DNA of 42,606 nucleotides from the NCBI GenBank assembly GCA_000934455.1, contig KN884083.1, forward strand, positions 63,036 through 105,641. Direction: 5' to 3'. The position numbers and the translations under genes are program-made. Positions 33,913 to 42,606 of the stretch are shown piece by piece. The notes under the pieces are model-generated. The model was given only the letters and a program-made list of their open reading frames with translations, was not told the origin of the DNA and ran no database searches. How positions within the stretch are numbered: the stretch's first letter is position 1; each line of letters starts with the position of its first letter. The DNA is from Apostichopus parvimensis (lineage: Eukaryota > Echinodermata > Holothuroidea > Aspidochirotida > Stichopodidae).

Positions 33913-34562
33913 TATGGGTCATTCCGTGTCAAATCACGGATGGCTGTTGCTGCACCCTCTACAAAAATTCCCAAATTTTGTGTATGATTGGACCACCATG
34001 AAATAAGCATATTCTGATAATTTCAGTTGCATTGCTTTACAATTGGCCGATTTATCACACTTTGAAATTTCGCAATTTGTCGCCACCATGGCATTTTGGC
34101 ATTTTCTTGACTTTTGAGGTCTCATTTCGCAGCAATTAAACATTCTACTACCTTTCTATTACAGATGCCTATAGAGTCTATCCCATAGAACAGGAAAATA
34201 AAAAAATTAGGCTACAAAAATATTGTCTTGTGGAGTTAGGTCAACTTAAAAGTGTCAAAATATTCAATTTTTGTACTTTTCACTAAAATATGTGCTATTT
34301 TTAGTGATGAATTGCTCCTAAACCATTGCTTCAGGGTACATTTTTTAGTGAGACCTCAAAAGTCAAGAAGATGCCATGGTGGCGACAAATTGCGGAAAAT
34401 TAAAGTGTGATAAATCGGCCAATTGTAAAGCAATGCAACTGAAATTTTCAGAATATGCTTATTTCATGGTGGTCCAATCATACAATAAACTTGGAAATTT
34501 TTCAAAGATGTTGAACTACAACATACTCCAAAATTTGGTGATTTGATATGGAATGACCCATA
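33913..34562. mobile_element. Foldback element with arms of about 215 bp
   Basis: The left arm (33913-34126) and right arm (34348-34562) are near-complete inverted copies, starting TATGGGTCATTCC at both ends. The terminal TA could be the target duplication of a Tc1/mariner-type element. The loop of about 220 bp has no coding content. The right arm holds an AATAAA (34494-34499) about 660 bp past the stop of the upstream finger gene. A lone end (ATATGGGTCATTCCAT) occurs at 20891-20906. Confidence 0.85.
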
Positions 34563-36240
34563 TAGCAAAGCAGAGTGCTACAAATCCATGGATTGCTACC
34601 AGATCTCAAAGTTTATAGCAAAAATGCAACTCAATGCCATCCGTGAGGTTGCCATTAGTCATGTAGTCATAAGTGGAGCTAATGGTTTTACCCTCTATCG
34701 TTCATTTAAATTGTTGTACAAGCAACCAGGGTATACATAGGACTACCAGTTTGCTTTCTAAAAGCATCAGCCCAATGTACACAATCCTACTCTGTACACC
34801 ATGGCATCGTTCTTATGTGTAGGAAACTTCAAGTCAACTTCTTCACTACTTTGAAGTAATGGCTAATTATTCTGTTACTACTATGAAACAAACCCAACAT
34901 TTGATTTTCTTTCACTGCAAAATCAGATCTGTTGTAGTTATTGATTAACGTTATGTGGTTGATGAATTAATTTTCTATATAAGTTATGATGTATTTATAT
35001 AATTAATATATTTGAATGGAAAATTCTGCTGATTTTAGTTAATGTGCAATATAGTATATCTTTAATCTTGTTCCCTGAAGAAAAGTTATAGCAATCCTTC
35101 AAAAGAACTTGAAATTACAAGCAACATATTTCAATTTCATATTTGAAGAGTTTTTATCTTTGACAGTGGCATAACAACTGATCCTGAAAATACAATTTTT
35201 GAACTTGTTATCAAAATATTGATAGTGTTTGGTTCTTACATTCTGTTTTTGTTTTAGGCTTTGAGATATTGTCTTTAGCAGAGCTATAGTATGAGTCTAT
35301 GGTCACCACTGTTTAGCACTTGCTAGTATAAGAGTAGCACCTTGTAATCATAAGTAAAAGTAGAAGGACAAATTTGAAATACTTTGTGAATATATGCTAT
35401 TTGAAATTAAAAAATCTCTCTCTTCTTCGATGCTCGTTTCTGGCAGATATTGATCCTTTTACCAATTGTTGTCCAGATAGGTAGATCAGAGTGCGTACAT
35501 GATAAGGTAAGCATTGTAATTACCCAGTAAGTTTTGGTGTTCTAGTGCTAAACAAGGTAGTCCAAGACTACCCACATTGATGAAACTGCTTGGAAGTGTA
35601 AACCTGCATCGGCGGTAACCCTTTCACGTGGTTGGAAAATTGTCAAAAGTATTTTCCTTGTATGAATTCATCCATTAGGTAACAGATTATAAAAGCTCAA
35701 ATATTCCTTGCCTGGGAGTGCTCAACCAACAATTTTCCTAAATTAAACAATTAGATATGCAGTGGTTGGAGGTTAGTTGGGGGGGGGGGGGGGATGTGTG
35801 AGATTACTTTCAGAGTGGAAGTAGCATGGTCCTACTCCTTACTGGTGATCTTGGGCAAACATCATTTGACTTTTGTTTCTTACATTGGAGGTGATATTGA
35901 TGACGTTTAAGTAGTAGTTTTCATTGTATTAAATCTGTATAAAAACATCTTATCCGAGTAATCTTCTGCATTAACAAAGTTTTACACTGTGCAATAAGCA
36001 TTATACATTTCTTAATGGGAAACTCTATTGTAAAACAGAAAATTGCCACCACATTGTCTACACTGTTTTTTGGGTTTCGATGATAATCGTAACCTTTGCA
36101 ATCATGATGGTGTATGTGTGTATGTATTTGGGTGTGTTCGTGTGCGTTTGTAACGCCCAGCTTGTTAACACAATATCAGAAGCGAAGGTTGGACCAATTT
36201 ATATTTAGTGTGTAGAAGTACCATAATGAGTACAATACAA
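34563..36240. other. Intergenic stretch between the two finger genes
   Basis: No gene or recognised element is visible. The stretch is AT-rich, with a poly-G run at 35779-35793 and a TG-rich simple repeat at 36107-36150. Parts may belong to the 3'UTR of the upstream finger gene; I cannot place its end. Confidence 0.5.
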
Positions 36241-36263
36241 GAAGCTTATTGTGTTTTTCATTG

Positions 36264-36790
36264 AGGTTAAAGGTCATTTGGGGTCACCAGGGGTCGAATT
36301 GTGAAAACATTGTAAACATGATATCTCAAGAAGGGAAGCTTGGGCAGACCTCATACTTGATGTGTAAAAGAACCGCATTGATTATAAATAGCCTATTGTT
36401 TTTTATGGAGGTCAAAGGTCATTTGGGGTCACCAGGGGTCGAATTGTGAAACCTTGTAAACATGATATCTCAAGAAGGGAAGCTTGGGCAGACCTTATAT
36501 TTGGTGAGTAGAAGTTCTGCATTGAGAGCAAGAAACATTTTTGGTGGAGGTCAAAGGTCATTTGGGGTCACCAGGGGACAAACTGTGAAAACGTTGAAGT
36601 CAACAAACATTAACTTAACTCCCCTCTTACCTGTCTCTACATTAACACACCTTCCTAAACATAATCGCTATGGAAGCATTGACAGATCGCGTATTTGGTA
36701 TGTAATTGTACCACGTCGAGTAGAATAAGCCAAATGTGGGCGGTGGTCAATGGTCGTTTGAGTTCCCCAGGGGTCAAATTGTGAAAACCA
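36264..36790 (+). repeat. Tandem repeat of about 140 bp rich in AGGTCA-type half-sites
   Basis: Four units, the last diverged. Units two and three contain AGGTCAAAGGTCATTTGGGG, then TCACCAG; unit one has AGGTTA as its first hexamer. This puts AGGTCA, AGGTCA and GGGTCA hexamers in direct orientation with 1-bp and 4-bp spacers. The rest of the unit includes ATGATATCTCAAGAAGGGAAG and GCTTGGGCAGACCT. Hexamer pairs lie at 36264-36276, 36409-36421, 36548-36560 and 36744-36756. Confidence 0.85.
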
Positions 36791-37021
36791 TGTTTTCCTG
36801 GCGTACCTTTGTTCATCACATAATGTGCGACACCTTTGATACATTTGGCATTCCATAGTTAAAATTTTCCTGTGTGTTGACAACTTTACCTGGAGTCTCA
36901 GGATATCAACGAAACTGTTCTGTACACCAGCCAGAAGTCACCAATCGAAAATTGCGGTCAAAACCTCGTGAACTAATGGAGAAAACGCTTCAACTTAATT
37001 GAGAATAGTTCACATGGAAAA

Positions 37022-40000
37022 ATGTTAAGGGCTCCTGTCAAGGTGGAACCGGAGTCCGCTCTCGGTACGATGGACAGTGGTAACAACATTGGCCTAATAT
37101 TAGCGTACTGTAGTCCGTTAGTCTAGTTTCACGAAAGTAATATAATGAAATGTTTGTTAGGCCTAGCTTAACTCAGGCGAGGCCAATGCTAGGGAAGGGA
37201 TACTTTATGTTGATACGGCGTTAGTCGAGGATTGTCGCACTAAGTCAACAATAACTTTGCCAACGGTTACAGTACTATGATTCTAACTTTAGTCCTCGAT
37301 TCCAATGTAATAATATAGTCTAAAAGGTTTCACTTGCCAATTGTTCCAGGTGAAGCAATGTTTCCACTGATTGCAGGTACTGTTTGGCTGCTAGCGTACA
37401 ATACATTGACCTAGCCAGTAAACTGCAGTTTTATGCCTCTACTGAGAAAATGAGATAAAGACGAGGTGGTTTTCTATGACTTGCCCCAAACAGCGTGCAG
37501 CCATCTTTAAAAGGTTAACTTTCTGTTGCTTGCAAGTGAAGTTTTCTGCTTGTCGCTACAAAATGCAGACAGTAATGAATCATGATACCTTGTTATCTTT
37601 AGCTGGACCTGAGATGTCCATCGCTGTATTGTTTGTATACTGTGCTGTGGGTATTGACCGCAGCTGTATGTACTGACTGTACACTAGTGTCTAATTACAG
37701 TACCGACTGTAGCAAGGTGTGTGTGTATTTTCTGGGATCGATGGTGGTGTCTAACACTTCTGTTACACCTCATTCAATACTATGTCAGATTATCGGCATT
37801 AGACGTTTCTTTTTGCACGAGTCTTCACACCAGTTTTAAGGTTGCATATCTGTGGATAAACACAACCTTTTCTAGTTGTAGGCCGATGTGATATTTAGCA
37901 CATACAGTAGGTGGGAGGATCCGTGACAGTATTTAGTGATTGACCATCAAAATGAATGGGAAACAAATTAGGCCTAATAAGTTATAGCTGTGTGTTGGAT
38001 TTGCATCAAGATTATATTGAGATGTAGTCATAGCATCCAATGATCAGTTATATGTATTGATCACCCATAATTGAAGCTTGCTTGAAAACGAAAGCAATAA
38101 GAGTGCTAGATGTACCATAAAATTTACTTAAGAGATCACCAAAAGTGATACCATGATTTTCAGTGGAAGGAATACAAAATTAATATCAAAAAGATTTTCC
38201 AGTTTTATAAGTACTAGTTTTTGAGAGGTTGTTTGTTATTTCAGTGTTACGAAAATAGATAATTTTGGTTAATAAGTATTAATTATTACTATACGATTCA
38301 TAGACAAGCAAAAGTAGCTTCATGTTTTATATTCACATATAAGCTTTTTTAAAGATCCTAAATCTCAACCTGTAACTATTTCAAAACCAATATTTATTTG
38401 TATATATGATACTGTATATAGACCTGATTTTTCCCATTGTTGTTTCCATCTATTTGCTTTCAGTACCTCAAGGGCACTCCTCCCCAGTTTGTGTAAACCC
38501 TTCGAATGACAAAAGACGTGAAATTGAAAATGAGGAACTAGTCCCTGAGGGCTTTTCACTACAATTAGTAGTCAGCTTGGAAGATGTCCGAGTAAATGAT
38601 GAAGAATTATCAGAACCTGAGGATGCCAAACTACAAAGAGAAAACACAGAGAGATTAGAGTATGAAATGAGCGATTTCAAAGAGAAGAAGCAAAGTGGAG
38701 ATGTTCTCTGTCCTCAGCAAGACGGCAAGTCAAATACGAGAGCAGATCCTGGTCAGGTCATCTCTCCGTCTCAAGCCGTAGAACATGGCGAAAATAGAAG
38801 AGAAACAAAAGGAAACCCTTATCGGTGCCGGATGTGTCACAAAGTCTTTTCTCATACTGGACAATTGAAGATGCACGTACGAACACATATAGGAAAGGAA
38901 GCCTATCAGTGCTGCCACTGTGGCAAATGTTTTCATGAGACTGGAGAATTAAAAATGCATGCGAAGTTCCATACAGAACAGAAGCCTCTATACGAATGTT
39001 GCTATTGTGACCAAACATTTTCACGGACAGGACTTTTAAAGACACATGTACAAACACATACGGGAGAGATGCCATATCAATGTTCACTGTGCGGCAAAAC
39101 ATTTTCTCTCACCAAAAAATTGAAGAGACACGTAAGATTACATACAGTAGAGAGGCCTCACAATTGTAGCTTTTGTCACAAAAAGTTTTCTCGGACGGGA
39201 AATTTGAAAGAACATTTAAGAACGCATACAGGAGAGAAGCCATATCGATGCCAGTATTGTGACATGGTGTTTTCCCAATCTGGGACATTAAAACAACATG
39301 AGAGGATACATACAGGAGAAAGGCCATATCTCTGTTACTATTGTGACAAAATGTTCTCAGGAACCGGCCAGTTGAGAGCTCATATAAGGACGCACACGGG
39401 AGAGAAACCTCATACCTGCAGCTACTGTCACAAGATGTTTTCTCGAACAGGACACTTGAAAGAACATTTAAGGACACATACAGGCGAGAAACCTTATCAA
39501 TGCAAAGATTGCGATATGACGTTTTCTCAGTCCGGGTCACTGACGAGACACGAAAGAATACATTCAGGAGAGAAACCTTATCAATGCAGATACTGTCATA
39601 AATTGTATTCACTCTCTGGAGTATTGAGACGACACGAGAGAACACATACCAGGCAGAAAGGTATCGAGAGCAGGAAGTACTCTACTCGATCTGCAGCATC
39701 AAAACGAAAAGATGACATGACAGGACAGAAACCGTACCAGTGCCACCACTGTGAAGAAGTCTTTCCTGGAGTCGAGCAGTTCAAAACACACTTAAGATTG
39801 CATGGAGGGAAGAACTCTTTAGAGATCACTACTCAATCCGATACACTGCAGACAGAAAAAGAGAGGGCACAGACGACAGAGGCGAAGCTTTATCAGTGTT
39901 GCCAGTGTGAAGAAGTGTTCACTCAATCTGAAACACTGACCGAGCATGAAAGGACACACACAGAGGCGAAGCTATATCAGTGCGGCTATTGCGAAGAAGT

Positions 40001-40484
40001 GTTCTGTCGATCCGAAACACTAACCCAACATGAGCGGACACATTCGGGAGTGAAGGTCTATCAGTGCAGCTACTGCGAAGAGGTGTTTGATGAATCCAAA
40101 ACACTGAGGGAACATGAGAGGGGCCATGCAGGAAACTACTGTAAAGAGGTGTTTTCTCAATTGGAAACACTGGCAAGGCTGTTTCAGTGCAGGTACTGTG
40201 AAAGACAATGTTCGTGTTCAGGAGCATTGAAACGACATGAGCGAACCCATACAGGTGAGAAGCCCTTTCAATGCCACTACTGTGAGAAGGTGTTTGCTCA
40301 AGCTGGGCATTTGAATGACCATGTGAGAACACATACAGGAGAGAAACCTTTTCAGTGTAATTATTGTGGTAAGAGGTTTTCTCAATCTGGAACTCATAAA
40401 AGACATGAAAGATCACACAAGGGCTTAAATACCAGTGTAGCTAAGTCTGTGAAAAAATGTCAGATTCCAAAACTTTACAGTTGA
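37022..40484 (+). CDS. Polydactyl C2H2 zinc-finger protein, two exons
   Basis: Proposed coding sequence joins 37022-37079 to 38464-40484: 2079 nt, 692 residues plus TGA. Exon 1 begins at the first ATG after an in-frame stop (36974) and encodes [19 protein letters not shown]. It ends G|GTAACA, one base into a codon. Exon 2 follows TTTGCTTTCAG and supplies the other two bases, so the phase fits. An acidic segment (about residues 40-90) precedes the fingers. About ten fingers in a row with TGEKPY-type linkers cover residues 141 to about 418. A basic spacer, one finger, another spacer and three CEEVF-type fingers follow. Then comes a collapsed finger ([14 protein letters not shown], no His pair), then three good fingers. 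It is a likely sequence-specific DNA binder. No KRAB, BTB or SCAN domain is visible. The frame carried back to 38406 without splicing would start in a hydrophobic segment that is really intron. Confidence 0.85.
37474..37839 (+). mobile_element. TTAA-type MITE, copy 3
   Basis: Aligns end to end with 41792-42166, including CTGGACCTGAGATGTCCATC and GGGATCGATGGTGGTGTCTA. The right TTAA is at 37836-37839; the left terminal repeat is worn. It lies in the single intron of the polydactyl finger gene. Confidence 0.85.
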
Positions 40485-40577
40485 ATGAACGTCAGAGAGA
40501 ACACGCATTGGAGGGATGCCGTATCAATTAAATTACAGTATTTTAATGTGAAATGTGAAATTTTTCTCCTTCTGGAA
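40485..40577 (+). pseudogene. Decayed finger-coding sequence after the stop codon
   Basis: Beyond the TGA, a shifted frame reads ERTRIGGMPYQ, recalling the [11 protein letters not shown] linker. Further on, TTTCTCCTTCTGGAACAATG resembles the FSPSGTM part of a finger. The protein evidently once had more fingers at its C-terminus, or sequence copied from them lies here. Confidence 0.55.
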
Positions 40578-41215
40578 CAATGAAACAACATAAAACATTA
40601 CATACAGGAGACCATTACTATGTAAGGATTGATCAATGAAACAACATAAACCATTACATACAGGAGAGACCGATACTATGTAAGGAATGATCAATTAAAC
40701 AACATAAAACATTACATACAGGAGAAACCATTATTATGTAAGGACTGATCAATGAAACAAAGTAAAACATTAAAATACCAGAGAAACCATTACTATGTAA
40801 GGACTGATCAATGAAACAACATAAAACATTAAAATACCTCAGAGACCATTATTAAGTAAGGAATGATCAATGAAACAACATAAAATATTACATACAGGAG
40901 AGACCATTATTATGTAAGGACTGATCAATGAAACAACTTAAATCATTAAACTACAGGAGAAACATTATTATGTAAGGACTGATCAATGAAACAAAGTAAA
41001 ACATTAAAATACTAGAGAAACCATTACTATGTAAGAAATGATTAATGAAACAACATAAAACATTAAATACATGAGAAACCATTACTATGTAAGGACTGAT
41101 CAATGAAACAACATAAAACATTAAAATTCCGCAGAGACCATTAATGTAAGGACTGATCAATGAAACAACATAATACATTAAAATACTGGAGTGACCATTA
41201 CTATGTTAGGACTGA
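40578..41215 (+). repeat. 58-bp satellite-like array derived from a zinc-finger module, 11 copies
   Basis: Eleven units averaging 58 bp, each starting near CAATGAAACAACATAAAACA. In one frame the unit reads MKQHKTLHTG, and shifted by one base it continues GEKPLLCKD. Those are the C-terminal half of a C2H2 finger, the linker and the first Cys of the next finger. The unit lacks about 26 bp of an 84-bp finger repeat, so the frame is broken in every unit and stops occur throughout. Units four and eight share an AAAGTAAAAC variant. Confidence 0.85.
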
Positions 41216-41791
41216 CAGCAAAGTTAACATGGTACATCACTCACTGCATCTGCCAGAAACGCTATGTATGATACTAACTTCATGAAAGATATTACCGAGA
41301 GGTGACATGGATAGTTTAGGGCATTGGGCGGTACAGGATTATATCCACCGTGATCAGCTGTCGCTCAAACCTACAATCTTCCAAATGCCTAAAGGAGACA
41401 CAAACCTAACATATCAATATTCATGTTTGTGATAGAGATAACTTTCCCAAAAAGCTTAGAAAAATCTGATTCCATTTGGGAGATATCACGAATGTTCCGT
41501 CACACGCTAGGCATAAAGACTTAGCCGCATGTTCACGAATTGTTTACGTTATCCTTTATTAATTAATGTAATGTTTACTTTCTGCGGTGAAGATGGATTC
41601 GCAAATGCTGAAACTAAAATATTGAAGCTCGTAACGTGACCTTAATTAGGACGTAAGTTTCGCTATCGAGGGCGGTTAACATGCTACCCTGAAAATATGA
41701 AAGGAAAGACAGAGAAAATGAAAAGGTTTTTGATCCTTGTTGCACTTTGACATCAAAATTTTTACAAAATGACAGCTCCCAGACACAACAT

Positions 41792-42166
41792 TTAAAGGCA
41801 TTGAAGACTCGCCCCAAACCGCGTGCGGCCATCTGAAAAAGTTAACTTTCCGTTGCTTGCAAGTGACGTTTTCTTCGTGCCGCTACAAAATGCAGACAGT
41901 ACAGTAATGAAACATGATACATTGTTATCTTTAGCTGGACCTGAGATGTCCATCGCTGTATTGTTTGTACACTGTGCTGTGGGTATTGACCACAGATGTA
42001 TGTACTGACTGTACACTAGTGTCTAATTACTGATGGTAGCATGCTGTGTGTGTGTATTTTCTGGGATCGATGGTGGTGTCTAACACTTCTGTTACACCTC
42101 ATTCGAAACTAGGTCAGATAACCGGCATTAGACATTTCTTTTTGCGCGAGTCTTCACACCCTTTAA
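41792..42166 (+). mobile_element. TTAA-type MITE, copy 4 (full length)
   Basis: 375 bp, with TTAA at each end (41792-41795, 42163-42166). Inverted ends are AAGGCATTGAAGACTCGCCC and, reverse complemented from the right, AAGGGTGTGAAGACTCGCGC. It contains ACAAAATGCAGACAGTA and a TGTA-rich centre. No coding capacity. This is the best reference copy of the family in the window. Confidence 0.85.
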
Positions 42167-42275
42167 ACTAGTATGTCTCTCCCCAACCAAGCAAGATCTT
42201 TCTGAGCTGTTTAGGGGAGCTGTTCAGTCTTCACAAGATCTCAGTCATTTTTTCTAAGCTAAAGGTCATTGTTGG

Positions 42276-42400
42276 GGTTGTGTTTCCTTTAATAATGTTT
42301 AGTGTAGTGAAAGCCACGGTTTGAGAAGCCTAGGAAAGCTCATATGAAACCCTGTCCATGTGATGATTGTACATGAAGACTAGCTGAAATCAAGTCATTC
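42276..42400 (+). repeat. Dispersed repeat fragment shared with 7.5 kb
   Basis: GAAACCCTGTCCATGTGATG matches GAAACCCTAGCCATGTGATG at 7549. The surrounding bases are diverged. The last 70 bases of the window (42540-42606) become CpG-richer, but no gene can be called from them. Confidence 0.4.
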
Positions 42401-42606
42401 CTCTTCAGTGTGGATTAAAAGCAGTTTGGCATCTCCAAATTAATGGGCTTAGTGCAATAGAGTACATTGTGAGTACCAGATATGTCATATACAATGTTTT
42501 CATTCACATTGGCAAATCTGTCAACTTTTGATTCAATTTCATCTCGCGATTGTAGCGAGGAGAGACGGAAGGACGTAGCCGGTGACGAGAAACGGAATCC
42601 TTCAGA

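Noticed and set aside
36264-36756. The half-site array as a CRISPR-like or phage attachment repeat
   Set aside because: The unit length, the degeneracy and the eukaryotic setting fit an ordinary tandem repeat. No cas-like gene exists in the window.
38406-38463. N-terminal extension of the polydactyl finger frame (a hydrophobic, signal-peptide-like start)
   Set aside because: The segment is the polypyrimidine end of an intron before a TTTGCTTTCAG acceptor. A phase-compatible first exon exists at 37022-37079, and a secretion signal makes no sense on a zinc-finger protein.
39109-40416. Long minus-strand open frames opposite the zinc fingers
   Set aside because: They are periodic antisense shadows of the finger codons, with no family similarity of their own.

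Overview
This is a eukaryotic, AT-rich, intron- and repeat-laden genomic window with one 365-base assembly gap. The gene models point to a marine invertebrate animal. I favour a deuterostome, probably an echinoderm such as a sea cucumber or sea urchin, because of the style of the dispersed repeats and the Ikaros-like finger gene. That assignment is inference; nothing in the window proves the species.

Left half, minus strand: a complete cyclin Y (CCNY) gene. Its eight coding exons run from the start codon at 18892 to the stop at 6841. All junctions have GT/AG ends and the codon phases agree across every intron, giving a 359-residue protein. A likely non-coding first exon ends at 30216, which would give a first intron of about 11.3 kb and place the promoter near 30.3 kb. 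The gene's introns are full of tandem repeats. Two of these arrays copy the end of an exon together with its 5' splice site.

Right half, plus strand: two C2H2 zinc-finger genes. The first (main exon 32119-33834) has five fingers near its N-terminus and, at the extreme C-terminus, a finger pair of the Ikaros/Hunchback dimerisation type. The second (37022-37079 joined to 38464-40484) encodes about 17 intact fingers plus one collapsed finger. It is followed by a 58-bp, 11-copy tandem array that is recognisably a decayed piece of finger-coding sequence.

The rest is transposon-derived or unassigned. It includes LINE 3' ends (18.3 kb, 24.3 kb, perhaps 14.9 kb), a probable tRNA-derived SINE (7.6-8.0 kb), hAT-like non-autonomous elements (21.2-22.1, 26.0-26.9, 28.7-29.6 and 30.9-31.3 kb), a four-copy TTAA-bounded MITE family, a 650-bp foldback element, and an array carrying repeated nuclear-receptor half-sites (36.2-36.8 kb). 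Cyclin Y is expected to recruit a CDK14-type kinase to the plasma membrane. The finger proteins are expected to be nuclear DNA binders. Nothing in the sequence suggests that the three genes act in one pathway.
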